This document shows positions 25,895-38,262 of a stretch of DNA of 64,000 nt, piece after piece (position 1 is the stretch's first letter; each line of letters starts with the position of its first letter). The stretch is from Stomorhina lunata (taxonomy: Eukaryota; Arthropoda; Insecta; Diptera; Rhiniidae). The notes beneath the pieces are model-generated. The model was not told the origin of the DNA and made no database searches. It saw nothing but the letters and a program-made list of their open reading frames with translations. The stretch lies in the NCBI GenBank assembly GCA_933228675.1, contig OW121740.1, positions 160,838,306 to 160,902,305 on the forward strand, given 5' to 3'. The position numbers and the translations under genes were made by a program.

Positions 25895-27250
25895 TATCTA
25901 AAATTTTTCTATAAAAATTTTCTATATAAAATTATTCTACAAAAAATTTTCTATATAAATTTCTATAGAAAATATTTTATATAAATAAATTTTCTAGCAA
26001 AAATTGTTATAGAAAATTTTTCTTTTAAAACTTTTCTAGAAAGTTTTTTTATATACAATTTTTCTATAATAGCTTTTATAGAAAATTTTTTATAGAAAAT
26101 TTTTATAGAAAATTTTTATAGAAAAATTTTATATTGAAAAATTTTATAGGAAAATATTATATAGAAAATTTTTCTATAAATATTTTATACTAAGTTTTTA
26201 TTTATAAAAGTTTTTTGTATAAAATTTTTATAGAAAAATTTTCTATACAATATTTTTCTAGAAAATTTTTCTATAAAAATTTTTTATATAAAATTTTTCT
26301 ATAAAAATTTTTTTTTTTTATATTAGGTATATAAAATTTTTCTATAGAAATTTAAATATACAGAAAATTTTTTATAGAGTAATTTTATATAGAAAATTTT
26401 TCTAAAGGAATTTTTTCTGTAAAATTTTTATTTAGCAAATATTTTTATAAACATTTTTTCTACAAAAATTTTATATAAATCTTTTATATAAAAATATTCT
26501 ATATATTATTTTTCTACATAAAATTTTTCTATAAAAATTTTCTATATAAAATTTTTATAGAAAAATGTTCTATATAAAATTTTTGTAAATCATTTTCTAT
26601 AGAAAATTTGTATACAAAAATTTTTTATAAAATATTTTTATATAACAATTTTTTGTATAAAATTTCTATACAAAATTTTTTTATATAAAATGTTTTTAAT
26701 TGTGTTTTTCTTAAAATTTTTATGCAAAAATTTTCTAAATAAAATTTTTATACAAAAATTTTCTATATAAAATTTTGATCCAAAAATTTTCTATGGACAA
26801 ATTTTCTATATAAAATTAAATATAAAAATTTCCTGTATAAAATTTTTATAAAAAATTTTCCTATATAAAATTTTTATAGGAAAATTTTCTATATAAAATT
26901 TTTACAGAAAAATTTTCTATATAAAATTTTCATAGAAAAATTTTCTACAGAAAATTTTTAATAAAAAATTTTCTACAGAAAATTTTTATTAAAAAATTTT
27001 TTACAGAAAATTTTTATAGAAAAATTTTCTACAGAAAATTTTTATAGAAAAATTTTCTACAGAAAATTTTTATAGAAAAATTTTCTATATAAAATTTTTA
27101 TAGAAAATTTTTATATAAAATTTTTATAGAAAATTTTCTATATAACATTTTGAAAGAAAAATTTTCTATATAAATTTTTTTTATAAAATTTTTATGGAAA
27201 AGTTTTCTAGAATATTTTTGTTAAAAAATTTTCTATAGAAAATTTCTTGT
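25895..27250. repeat. 28-bp AT satellite array (variant 2), right block
   Basis: Diverged units with CTATATAAAATTTTTATAGA, most regular at about 26820-27180, where a CTACAGAAAATTTTTA subtype occurs in several consecutive units. Confidence 0.8.
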
Positions 27251-28730
27251 GGAGAATACTACAAAGTACTTAGAAGTACAAAAAGCTTATCGGTATAAAA
27301 ATTATAAAAATTATAAAAATTCTCGGAAAATTTATTGAAATTTTTTGTATAAACGTGTTAATGATGAAACCCTTGCTGAATTTGTAAAAAGCTTTATTTA
27401 ACCTCCTAACTTTTCAAAATACATAATTTAGTAGCTGCACAAAAAATAAAAGAATTTTAATCAAATCGTTTATTTTTTCAAGCATTTATACCACTGGGAT
27501 ATTAAGCTTATCCAATTTTACAAATCTTGAATTCTTTCACGTTCTTTAATTTAACGCATAACTCAACATTAACCTTTTAAGTTAACGATATCGAAGAAAT
27601 TAATTTTATGCCAAAATAATTTTATACCTTAAGGTTTTGACACAATGTTTTAATATTAAAATGTTTAAAGTATAAATAACAAATTCAACCAAAGACAGAG
27701 AAAACCATTTGTTTTAAAATTATAATGATTTGTATTAATAAAATGTGAATGAACGAATGAATGACTGAAGTAAAATGTTGGGGCATATACTTGTAAGTGA
27801 ATGAAACGTGTACAAATCTCTATCGCTGTGTTCAGTTGAGGCAGTTTTTCGTTGAGCTCGTGTTCACATTAGTAATGCTTTGTAAACTTGTTGCAGAAGC
27901 AATTTAACATTTTTCGTGTGGCAACAAAAATGACGACGACAGAAAAAAAAAATCATGAAAACAGTTAACATGTTTAGCTTTCAAAGTATTTTCATAATAA
28001 TTTTGCGGATATGTTTTAGAAAAGTAGACCAACTGGGGGAAAAATAGAACAAATAAAATAAAAAATAAACAAACATTTATATTAAATGGATACAAAAATT
28101 ACAATTTGAATGACATGATAACAGTGGCAAAACGGATTTACAGCTCAATGTGAGTTCTTTAGTTTTAGTAAGTTGTGCTAAATATTTGCCTACCCACTGT
28201 GCCTATTGTTAACTTTAAGTCAACATGAATATAAAAACTGCTTAAATAAAGAATATTATCAAGATGTTAGAATAAATTTGTATAACGAAAAAAAAAAAAA
28301 TTTAAATTTCACAGTCAGTGCTTTGTAATAAGAGTTTTAAAAGCCTCCTCCCTTTTTTACCATCTCCACTCATACTCAGATAAATGTTAGGTTAAACACA
28401 TCGACAAGACAAATATCTATTTGGAAAATGTCGCAATAACAATCACAAACTGTAATTTCCTGTATAAGTTTTTATTTTAAATGTTACGCAAATTTGTGGG
28501 GGTGAAATGTTTAGATATGTGGTAATATTAGGAGGGTTCAGACATAGTGCATTTATTTGTTTCCTATATGTCTTATTCTGTTCCCTTATGGTGAAACTAG
28601 AAACACGTTTCAAAAATCGATTACAAGTTTAAAACATGTAATAAAATATTGAAGTCGGTCAACCTCGATCATATAAGACCAAATGTGGTTCAATTACCAA
28701 CTTACATATTTTCAGTAATTTTCATACCCT
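27251..28730. other. No gene seen
   Basis: AT-rich unique-looking sequence. The 63-codon minus-strand frame at 27904-28095 is low-complexity and unsupported. Confidence 0.4.
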
Positions 28731-28926
28731 TCACCACGATAGGTGAAAAGGGTATTATGAGTTTGTGCTGATTTATGTAAGGCATAGAAATATTTCTCTT
28801 AGACCCACCTCTTAGTTACCAATAGGCTTAGAATCACTTTCTGAGTCGATTTATCGATGGCAGTCCTTCCGTCCGTCCGGATCACCATGTAAACAATTTA
28901 AAGTACAGGTCGCAAAATAAAGATAA
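28731..28926 (+). mobile_element. Family A, left part of a copy split by family B
   Basis: Runs from ATACCCTTCACCACGATAGG through a short (GTCY)n tract to AAAGATAA, where it is interrupted. It resumes at 30215 with TTTGATGAAATTTGG. Confidence 0.8.
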
Positions 28927-30214
28927 GTACCTGGTTGATCGAGCCTTGCTCCGAGCTTTATGATGAGCATTTTGAGGCAAATTTTCAAATGTTTATATAT
29001 TTTATTTTATAACATAGTAAAATAAATTTAGAGGAAATACATTGTACAGATATTCAGTTAATTTTGAATTATTTTATTTATTTTGTCCGATCAACACATA
29101 GTTTACAGTTTAACTTATTTTGAAAAAGTTTGGAAATTGGTCATACCAACAGAAACCTCCGTCGATTCATGCGCAACAACATTGCTAAAGATTATAGCCT
29201 GATCAAATGCACAGTTTACGATTTAATTCATTTTGAGTAGTTTTCAGTGGCGCCACCTGAAGTTGTTCATACCAACTAAGAAACCTTCGTCTGCTTATGC
29301 GTAACAACTTTCTTATGATTATAACATGATCAAATGTACAGTTTACGATTTAATTAATTTTGAGTAATTTTCAGTGGCGCCACCTATCTGACTTTGGTCA
29401 TTCCCATAAATAAACATTCGTTGGCTTATCCGCAACAACTTTGCTAAAAATTATAGCATGATTAAATGTATAGCTTACGATTAAATTGACTTTGAGTAAA
29501 TTTTACTGGCGCCAACTGTCGAAAATTCTTCTTACCTTCGTCGGCTCATTTACAACAACTTTGCTAAAGATTATAGCATGATTAAATGTACAGCTTACGA
29601 TTAAATTGACTTTGAGTAATTTTTAATAGCGCCACCTGTCGGAAATTATTCACACCAAATAAAAAGCCTTCGCCGGCTCATGCGCTACAACTTTGCTAAA
29701 GATTATAGCATGATCAAATGTACAGTTAACGACTTAATAAATTAATAGTAATTTTCAGTGGCGCCATCTAACGAAAATTAGTCTTACAACTTAAAAACCT
29801 TCGCCGGCTTATCCGCATAACATTATCAAATTCACAGTTTACTATTCTATAAAGAACATACATATAAACATTCATTTGCTTAAAAGTTTTAACATTACTC
29901 ATTTTTCCAATTTTTATCCCCTACTTTCAAAAAGTTCCAGATGCATATTTTGTACTTCTTTGGTACCAATTGAATTCGGTACATTTTATTAAAATTAAGT
30001 TAACATAATCTTATTCATATTACTTTTTGAGATGTTAAGTTATCATGTTATCCTTTTTTTTACCCATTTTTGCCCCAAAATTCTATTGGTTGCAATAAAA
30101 AGTTCCTTTCAATATTCTTTGGTTTAAAAAATAAGTGTGGGTTAAAAAAGTACCAAAAAAAATTTTCACAAAATCGTTAGAGCCGTTAATTATTGCTCGT
30201 TTAAGAATATAAGA
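28927..30214 (-). mobile_element. Family B (Helitron-like), copy 2, nested in family A
   Basis: Occupies A's CATCAAA|TTATCTTT (minus-strand view) exactly between A and T, with no base duplicated or lost. The empty site is seen intact at 43376-43390 and 53876-53890. Its sense start is TCTTATATTC and its end GGTAC. Central units of 126-132 bp recur at 29250, 29376, 29508, 29629 and 29760, with GCGCCACCTG and GCAACAACTTTGCTAAAGA. A precise A|T insertion without duplication is characteristic of Helitron rolling-circle transposition. The 3' end GGTAC is not the usual CTRR. Confidence 0.75.
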
Positions 30215-30781
30215 TTTGATGAAATTTGGCAACGACCAGTTTTTTGATAGTGGGACCATGGTTATTGAAATTCGTCAAAATGGGTCAATTATTTATGATA
30301 TCTCCCATAGGTCATACTTCCCGGAATTGATATAGTGGCCACAAATATCAATAATTTTTCATGAAATATGAAAAAAAACTACTTATGTAAACTAAAATCA
30401 CCCTACCGAATTTCGTTGAAATCGGTCCATATTTGACCATAGCTCCCATACAAACTCTTCTGTCGAAACGCACTTAATGAGACAAAAATCACTAAAACGC
30501 TCGTAAATCTGAAGATAATAAGAATTTAAAATATATTTTTTGCATACGTTATTCTTGAAACAAGTTGTCAAATTTCGAGATAATCGGTCTACATTTGACC
30601 CTAGCTCTCATATAAGTCCAAATGACGGAAACAGCTTAAATATATAAGTTTTTAGAAAATGTTTGTATGACGGCAAAATTTAGCAAATATTTGTCTTTAT
30701 ACAGGAAAAACAACCCCTTTAATATTAGTGGTGAAGGGTATCGTATGGTCGGGCTTAAGCGACTATAGCACTTTCTTACTT
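30215..30781 (+). mobile_element. Family A, right part of the split copy
   Basis: Continues from TTTGATGAAATTTGG to the inverted GGTGAAGGGTATCGTATGG, the hairpin (one mismatch: GTCGG/GCGAC) and CTTACTTG. Confidence 0.8.
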
Positions 30782-31055
30782 GCTAATAATTTGAATAGAT
30801 TTTGCCGAGACTCAAACAAACTTTTGAAAAAAGACAAACTTGAGTATTAGCATCGATACATGGTTCCATCCCATTACTCTAGAATCAAAAAGACTGTCAT
30901 CTGAGCGGACAGTAACTGATAAACCTTGAATAAAGGCTTGATTGGAGGATGTTTTAAAATAAACAAGTGTATTTTAAAAATAAGCTGAATGCATGCAGTT
31001 TTATCAAAAAATAACAAAATATTCGGGATGTAAATATTATTCAAAAATAAGAGTA
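30782..31055. other. No gene seen
   Basis: Short AT-rich spacer. The minus-strand 62-codon frame at 30874-31062 has no recognisable features. Confidence 0.35.
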
Positions 31056-31110
31056 TTCGCATTTGATCCCAAATCTGTTACATTTATTTATAAATGTAAC
31101 AGACCAATTA
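31056..31110 (-). mobile_element. Family C fragment with stem-loop only
   Basis: GCATTTGATCCCAAATCTG plus the CTGTTACATT/AATGTAACAG stem at 31075-31102; the ribozyme half is missing. The loop is TATAAATA on the minus strand rather than AATAAATA. Satellite-like sequence follows immediately. Confidence 0.65.
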
Positions 31111-31265
31111 TCATAAAAAATTTTTTATAGAAAATTTTTGAATAAAATTTTTTATAGAAAATTTTTGAAATTTTTCTATATAAAAAACAACAAAAATTTT
31201 GTAATGTAAAATTTTTCAAAGATAATTTTTCGGTATACAAATTTTTAACAGAACATTTTTCATTA
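31111..31265. repeat. Short satellite-like AT block
   Basis: A few decayed units with AAAATTTTTTATAGAAAATT resembling the main arrays. Confidence 0.55.
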
Positions 31266-31277
31266 TCGATATAGTCT

Positions 31278-31439
31278 ATATATGTGACAGCGTATAGAGA
31301 AAGGGACCTAAGGGTACTTTGCACGCACAGAGAAAGGGATCTAAGGGTAAAAAATAATATCTAAATCATTAAAATTGGTCTCCTGAACAAAACCGTTTTT
31401 ACTCTAAAGTCCCTTTCTCTATGCGCAGTCACATATATA
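31278..31439. repeat. Inverted repeat with one arm duplicated
   Basis: TATATATGTGACAGCGTATAGAGAAAGGGA (31278-31307) is complementary to 31409-31439. A second, shorter copy of the left arm (CAGAGAAAGGGATCTAAGGG, 31328-31347) lies between them, so either could pair with the right arm. Confidence 0.65.
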
Positions 31440-31440
31440 A

Positions 31441-32290
31441 AACTCTAAAGTGGCTAACTGGCTGACTGACTCATCATCGCTCCGCTCAAACGGCTAAAGC
31501 TAGGGAGCTGAAATTTTGAAAGCGGGTACCTTTTTCGAAGAATAGATCCACTAAAAGCGGATTTTTGAAAATTTAGCCGCTAAGGGGTAAAAAAGGAAAA
31601 AATTAATAATGCTCTATCTCCGAAAGTAAACGTCATAGGACCAAAATTGAAATTAAGTTGGAATCAGCTACAAAAATAAGTAGACGCGTATTTGGTACTT
31701 TTTGGGAGATGAGACAAATAGGGAATAAAAAGGCTAAAAATAAAATTTTGGTACTTTTTCTTAATACATGTGTATCTTTTGAACCAATTAACATTTCAAG
31801 CGGGGACGGTAAACATACAAAATATTAGATTTGATTTAGGGGGAAAAAAGGGGTAAAAACGGGGATAAAATTAAGGGTAGGTCCATTTTTCTTTATCTTT
31901 GTATATCACTTGAATCAATAAATAAAATTTATAGGAAAGTCGATTGCCAAGTACAAAATATCAAACATATTTGGTACTTTTTTCAGTTTAGAGGGTAAAA
32001 GGTGAAAAAATCGGTAACATTATATCTCCTTAACCAAAAGCGATAGAAGCAAAAATTAAATTGGTTTGAGATTCGCACTAAAAATTAAGGGATATGTGTT
32101 CGGTACCTTTTTGGAAATTCGGTCGTCTAGATAGAAATTAGTAACATCATATCTCCGAAAACAATATCGATAGAAACAAAGTTAAAATTGGATTTGAATC
32201 GGCTAGAAAAATATGTGCTTGGCACTTTTTTGAAATAGGGGTAAAAAAGGGAAAACTTTTGGAAAATAAACATAGAGACTCAATTTACTA
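31441..32290 (+). repeat. Family B-related sequence with tandem subunits
   Basis: Opens AACTCTAAAGTGGCTAACTG, GGCTGACTGACTCATCATCG, then GAAATTTTGAAAGCGGGTACC. This last phrase matches the reverse complement of the distal end of B copy 3 (40838-40860). Subunits about ATATCTCCGAAA...GATAGAAACAAA...TTTGGTACTTTTT recur near 31612, 32022 and 32149. It probably represents the fuller end of a longer B relative in opposite orientation. Confidence 0.55.
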
Positions 32291-32507
32291 CCCTATTAGT
32301 ACGTAATACAAAGCCTAGTCGTTTTGTGAAAAGCTTAATAACGTTTATCTGATTTAAAATAATTAAAACCACGTTTTATTAGGAACTAAATTTTCTTGTA
32401 ACACTGATGTAAACTTTTATGAATTTTCATATAAGAATAAGCAATAAAAAGCTACAAAAGACAAAAAAATGGAAAAATTTTGTTTTTTTTAGATGTTCTT
32501 AACAAAA

Positions 32508-33183
32508 AACAAGTAAGAAAGTGCTTTAGCCGGTCAATCCCGACCATAGGATACCCTTCACCACTAAGATCAAAAGTGTTTTTTTCCTGTATTAAGACAA
32601 ATATTTAGAAAATTTTGCCATCATACAAACATATTCTCAAAACTAGGGTCAAATGTGGACCAATTATCTCAAAATTTGGCAAATTGATTGCAGTTTTTAC
32701 AAAATTCTCATCATCTTCGGATTTACGAGCGTTTTAGTGAATTTTGTCTCATTTAGTTAGTTTTGAGAAAAGAGTTTGAATGGGAGCTATGGTCAAATGT
32801 GGACCGATTTCAACGAAATTTGGTGCAGGGATTTAAGATTACATAAGCAGTATTTGTTTTAAATTTTATGAAAAAATATTGATTTTTGTTGCCAATATAT
32901 CAATTCCGGGAAGTGGGACCTATGGGAGGTACCATAAATAATGGACCGATTTTGGCTAATTTCAAATTATAAAAAAATGATCTGTGTAAAATTTTATTAA
33001 TTATTACAAGATTTACATGGGAGTCCAGCCAGCCAGACGGACGGACATCGCTAAATCGACTCAGAAAGTGATTCTAAGCCTATTAGTATACCAAAAGGTG
33101 GGTCTAAGACAAATATTTTTATGCGTTACATACATCAGTACAAAGTTATAATACCCTTTCCATCTATGGTGGTGAAGGGTATA
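32508..33183 (-). mobile_element. Family A copy, reverse
   Basis: Runs from CAAGTAAGAAAGTGCT through ATACCCTTCACCACTAAG to GGTGGTGAAGGGTATA. The (GTCY)n tract (CAGACGGACGGAC) is near 33033. An internal deletion joins TTCTCAAAACT to AGGGTCAAATGTG, shortening it to about 676 bp. Confidence 0.85.
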
Positions 33184-34560
33184 CATACTGTTTTTTATAG
33201 TGCATTTTTTTTTTAATTTACCGTAAAAAAATTAAATTGAATGCAAACTGGCTGAGCTGGGGGTCGATAAGTTGACAAACCTCGTTAACAATTAATTTTA
33301 TTCGTATAACTCAACTCAACTTGGACGTAGTACTGATAAAATTTCCCAGTTCTGCTATGAACCGGCCTAATCCTAACCATACCTTCCTTGCAAAATTTAA
33401 ATAAATATATAGCAAATTTATATAGAACGTGTGCCCCAAAAATCTTCTACTTAAAAGCATCTGCACAAAGTAAATAATACCAAAAGGTTCTGTGAACAAA
33501 ATAAGAAAATAAGCAGAAGAAAGCATTTTGAAAAGAAACGGAGAAAGTACTTTACATTTACATAATTTTATATGTATATGTATATAAATGTATGTAAGTA
33601 TGTCTACAAAATGTTTAGTCAACGTTTAATCAACAGACTTCTATTTTAGGTTATGGTACCTTAAACAAATGTATATACAATTTTTTTTTGGAAATAACAA
33701 TGACATTGAAGATTATTATACAAATGAAGATGATCATAATGATCATAATGATGTTAGGGTAAATATAAAAAGATGTTGATAACAATGACTGTGACATAAG
33801 TAAATCATTTAAGAATTGTATTTAGGTAATAATGTTAGAAATAAGGAAAACATTAGAGTGAATGCAAATAAGTCCTCAATTATCTATATAAATAAAACCA
33901 TAAAGGTTTTACTTTAAATATAAGTTTGTAAATTTAAGACTTTAGGTATAGTTTTTTTTTTTGATAAATAAATAGAATATATAAAAGCCTTTTAACAATA
34001 ATAAATAACTTTACAAAATTGCTTTGATATTATTAATTATATTATGCACCCAAGATTAAAATTAGGTTCTCTAATTGGAAATCATAAAAATGCTTATAAA
34101 TTTGAATAGGTTTTAAAACAAATATAAGCAGTTTTAAATGTTTTCGTAATTATTCCACACCAATCCCATTTATAATAATTTTATTCTTTACTGCATATCC
34201 TTATGCCTGGAACATTTGTAGATTTGTATACAAATCATTAATTTGGTATCCACCTCATGTTTCATCTGCATGCAATACAATACTTTAGTAATACATTATT
34301 TCACATATAAAATGTTACTTGTTATTTTTAGTAACGGAAAAATAACCTGAAATAAATATTTTTGTAGAGTTGCCAAAAGGCAATGACAAAAAATGCGATA
34401 ATAAATGCTTTCTCTATATGAAGCTGGTACTGTGTACGTATGAGTTATATTTTTGTACTAACAACTTGTTAGTAACAAGAATTAGTTATAAAGTATACGC
34501 CCTGATGTTCGCACAGTATTTTAGTATGTGAGGAGTCAATTTACAAAAAACTTTATTAAC
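33184..34560. other. No gene seen
   Basis: AT-rich. A small GATGATCATAATGATCATAATG run lies near 33730. The 103-codon minus-strand frame at 33311-33622 has no recognisable domain and no supporting context. Confidence 0.4.
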
Positions 34561-34571
34561 CCTTAAGCGAA

Positions 34572-34785
34572 TACCAAGGCCTGGCCAGGAGATTTTTATA
34601 GTTTTTTACTCAGATATCTTTGGCGGAGCGCCATAACCTTTTATGAGCTCCTCAATGAAGGTGTTTTGTCAAAAAAAAAAAAAAAATCATAAAACCTACA
34701 ACTTTTCATCTGTGGGCGTGATAATTACTCTCCGAAAATTTTTGTTCATGTTTGTAACACCAGGGCCCAGCCAGGCCCTATACTA
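34572..34785. repeat. Possible MITE bounded by GC-rich inverted ends
   Basis: CCAAGGCCTGGCCAGG near 34576 and CAGGGCCCAGCCAGGCCCT near 34761 are imperfectly complementary and about 190 bp apart, in otherwise AT-rich DNA. TTAACCCTTAA sits just outside the left end, hinting at a TTAA target. No matching right-hand TTAA was confirmed. Confidence 0.3.
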
Positions 34786-35880
34786 TTATGCAGAGAATGC
34801 AGAAAATAAAATCAAATAGTTAATGATTAATCAAATTAAAATGATGAGGATAAACAGCGGGCTTGGAATCCAATGACCATGGAAGAGCTGGATGGTTTCA
34901 AAGGTATATAAATTTACAGCGGGCAACCTACAACAACACATGCTACCTCGGACCTATGGAACAGAAATCGACAAATATACCATTATTTCGAGCAACAATG
35001 TCATTGATTTAACACACTACTTCGCTTTACACGATTATATGATAGCCATACTAGGTCATTCCTATCTTAGTCTGATATAACAGCACCTATACGAATTATT
35101 TGAAACTTGTTAAACAGAAACCTAAAACAAAGTTACAAACCGCACAAAAAATATTACATAGAATGAGTTTTCGTTCGCCAAGTATATTCTACCGAAACCT
35201 GCTATACATGAAATAAAAATGGTGATATATACACAAGATCATGGAGAAATTCGAGCAGAAAAGCAGGGAGAAAACGTGCTAATGAGTCTTACAGTGCGAT
35301 GTAAGGGATCTAAGAGAACAATCATCTTTGATATATTTTTTCCAACTTTAGATTTATGTAATAGATAATTGGCTATTGGTCTTAGCTTTGTTTGTACGCT
35401 CAAAAGCAACAAGCGCCGCATTCCACAGCAAACGTGAATTTTTATCAAGTGAATTCGGATTCAATGATAACATTGTCAACATTTTACAAAATGCTTGGAA
35501 AATATAACCCTAAACAAGTCGAACAAATAAACCTAGGCACTTTTTTACAATATGATTTACGTAATGGCGAAGCTTCTTATATAATCAGCCTTATTACGGT
35601 TGTCGAATAAAGGACTTCGACTACGTTAATTAGTACTAGATTGAAGAAAACAACAACACAATTTCAATGATCTAGTACCAAATGTTGTAGCCAAATCATA
35701 TATTCGACAGATGTAATAAGGCTAAATATATGATAAAAGTATGAAAATGGTTTAATCGTCTTTGAGAGCTGCAAAAAGAGTTACGGCAAATTTTGTTAGT
35801 AGATTGTGACTAGAAACTTTTCGAAAAAAAACCATTTAGGTTAATCAAATCGAAGGAAAATTAACCTTCGTCTGCTGTTT
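34786..35880. other. No gene seen
   Basis: Contains several short frames on both strands (34892-35080, 35239-35448, 35392-35610) without recognisable domains. The composition is slightly less AT-rich than its surroundings, so a decayed mobile element is possible but not shown. Confidence 0.35.
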
Positions 35881-36075
35881 GCGTGGAAAACTACGCAAAC
35901 GCTACACAATTTCTCTGTTTTTTTTTTGGAAGTGCTGGCTTTAAGTTAAAAAAATTTATTGACTTTGTAAGTAACATGATTTTGCATAATTTAAGGCATT
36001 TTTTACTCCGAAATATTCTTTTTAATGGACTGGATCAAAAAGTTACGTTATCTACCCTTGCGTAGTTTTCTACGC
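35881..36075. mobile_element. Small MITE with palindromic terminal repeats
   Basis: Left GCGTGGAAAACTACGCAA and right TTGCGTAGTTTTCTACGC are inverted copies with one difference. Each end is itself a small palindrome (GCGTAG...CTACGC). Length is 195 bp. No target duplication could be assigned. Confidence 0.6.
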
Positions 36076-36837
36076 ATATGGGAAAAAACATACGTTTTTG
36101 GGGGGAATTTTTGATATCATGGTTCTTTTTTGTCAATCAAAGTTCTTTTTGATTATTATTTTTACCCCATTTACAAGAAAAACTAAAAAGAAGATGAAGA
36201 AGAATTAGTGCCAGAATCTTCATAATCTAGTAAAGTGATACATCTGTTAGTTATATAAAAGGTGCTTGCTACATTTCTACCCTTCAAACCTTCAAAATAT
36301 TAGGTTTACAACTTTACTTCTGTCGTTTTTTTCTCCGAAATTCGAGGCTTTATTATAGGGTGCTGTCCATCGCTGGCCACTACTATTTCCCACCTTTTTG
36401 ACACATATATTGTCATATTTATATTTTCTCATTATTTATATCTTATAACACGATGTTATTTTTTTCTTTTTGTTAAAGATTCGCAGTGGCAACTCTTTAT
36501 TACTTTGTGGTTATAAATAAACATTTTATTGCTTTACAATATTTTTTTATATGCATGTAAGGTTTCATTTTATATACATTACACACATTTTATGCTTCCA
36601 CATATACCTTTGAGTTTTTATTTATTTTATAGGTATCGTCAGCAAAAAACTAAAAAAGCCGATTAAAATCATAGCGTATAGCTTAGGGTGTTTAAATAAC
36701 TAGATTGTGAGTGAAAGGTATTTTATGACAAACTAGTTTTTGATAAAACCTTATGCAGTATTGAGCAGTTTAATGAAAGGAAAAATTATTAAAACTTTTC
36801 TATTTATACAGCAACATTTTGTATAAAATAAGTTAAT
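36076..36837. other. No gene seen; includes repeat shared with 12525-12605
   Basis: 36310-36400 (CTCCGAAATTCGAGGC...CATCGCTGGCCACTAC) is the reverse complement of the 12525 segment with scattered differences. The rest looks unique. Confidence 0.4.
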
Positions 36838-37496
36838 TATAACCTTCATCACCATAAGAGGAAGGGGTATTATTAGCTTCTGCTAATGTATGTAACGCAT
36901 AACAATATTGGTCTTAAACTCACTTTTAGGTATGTCAATAGACTTAGAATGACTTTCTGAGTCGATTTAGCTAGTCCGTGCATCCGTCCGTCCGTCTGGC
37001 CGGAATTCTAAAGATAATTTGATGAAATTTGGCACAGATTAAAATCAGTGTATGATCCTACATAGGTTCCTTAATTGATATTTTGACCACAAATATCAGT
37101 ATTTTTTTTTATAAAATTTAATTCAAATACTGCTTATGTAATCTTAAATCCCTGTACCAAATTTGGTTGAAATCGGTCCACATTTGACCATAGCTCCCAT
37201 ACAAAAATCACTAAAACGCTCGTAAATCTGAAGATAATGACAAATTTAAGTTTTTAAGTTTATTTGAGTTTATTTATAAGTGTAACAAATTTTCTTAATT
37301 TCGAGATAATCGGCCGACATTTGACCCTATCTCTCACAAAAGCCCAAATGACGGAAGCAGCTTAAATATATAAGGTTTGCGAAAATGTGTATATAATGAT
37401 TAAATTTAGCAAATATTATTTGTTTTAATAAAATAACACCTTTGACCTTGGTGGTGAAGGGTATCGGGAATGACCAACTATATCAATTTCTTTTTT
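36838..37496 (+). mobile_element. Family A, strongly decayed copy
   Basis: ATAACCTTCATCACCATAAG at the 5' end, a CCGTCCGTCCGTCTGG tract near 36980, and GGTGGTGAAGGGTATCGGG followed by a degraded hairpin. It carries multiple deletions. Confidence 0.7.
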
Positions 37497-37786
37497 GCTT
37501 TGTTGTATTTTTTTAATATTTCTGTGCTTTTTCGTACACTTTTCTTGCATTTAATGAAAAAGGTTTACTACTATCCAGTCAGTATATCAATTTTTGTTAT
37601 TTTTGTTATTAAACATGTATTTTGTATAAGTTTTTATATAAAATTGACTTATGATAGTATTTTTTTATTACCGTGAGCCGGTTTCTTAAATTTTTTTTTT
37701 CAAAAGATAGTACTTAAATTTTAAAAATTCAAATGCGTTTTTCGAATTCAAAAACTGGGCTTGGTGGGATTTGAACCCGGACGTAA
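37497..37786. other. Spacer with a tRNA T-arm-like string on the minus strand
   Basis: The minus strand at about 37763-37785 reads GTCCGGGTTCAAATCCCACC, close to an RNA polymerase III box B (GGTTCRANTCC). Only three T-stem pairs form and no A box or clover-leaf is visible, so it is not called a tRNA. It may be a SINE or tRNA relic beside repeat D. Confidence 0.25.
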
Positions 37787-38262
37787 ATGGGATGCAGTTA
37801 TTGCCTGGGTTTCCTCCTAACAGGTAATAACAGTATTCAATTCCTACTCACACCTCCTAGTGGTACATCCTGGAAACCAGAGCAACCTAGTTGAAGATGC
37901 GGTAAACAATCCGAGTGTTATTCTAGGTCAGGGGAGTTATCTTAGAGCCATTTCGATATATTTGGTCTAAGGGTCTAAGATAATTGTACTTGGTAAAGTA
38001 CGAAACCGTAGCGTCTGTTCAACATGTTAGTTGCGGCTACAATCGGGCGTCTGTCTCGGACCGATCGGCTCGCTTTACAAATGTGGCTCTTGTCTTTGGA
38101 CTCATCATCCATCGACTAAGCACTCACGATGTTTGAAGCATGGAAAGAAACAACATTATAGAATATACTATTCCAAGGGGTAATCAAGCGAGAAATCCCC
38201 CTGCTACGGCAGCTGGCACAAGGATTTTGGAGATGCCTAATCTATGCAAGAACATCTTGATG
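37787..38262 (+). repeat. Dispersed repeat D, copy 2, with short conserved frame
   Basis: Partner of 11270-11715, with the same order of blocks. It adds a segment (GTAGCGTCTG...CGATCGGCTCGC, about 38008-38073) that copy 1 lacks. The frame starting at 38140 opens MERNNIIEYTIPRGN and keeps ARNPPA and RILE. I do not recognise the protein family. Confidence 0.6.

Noticed and set aside
34572..34785. piggyBac element with TTAA target
   Set aside because: GC-rich inverted ends are suggestive, but no second TTAA or defined termini could be placed; listed only as a possible MITE.
37763..37785. tRNA gene on the minus strand
   Set aside because: GGTTCAAATCC fits box B, but only three T-stem pairs form and no A box, anticodon arm or acceptor stem is visible.
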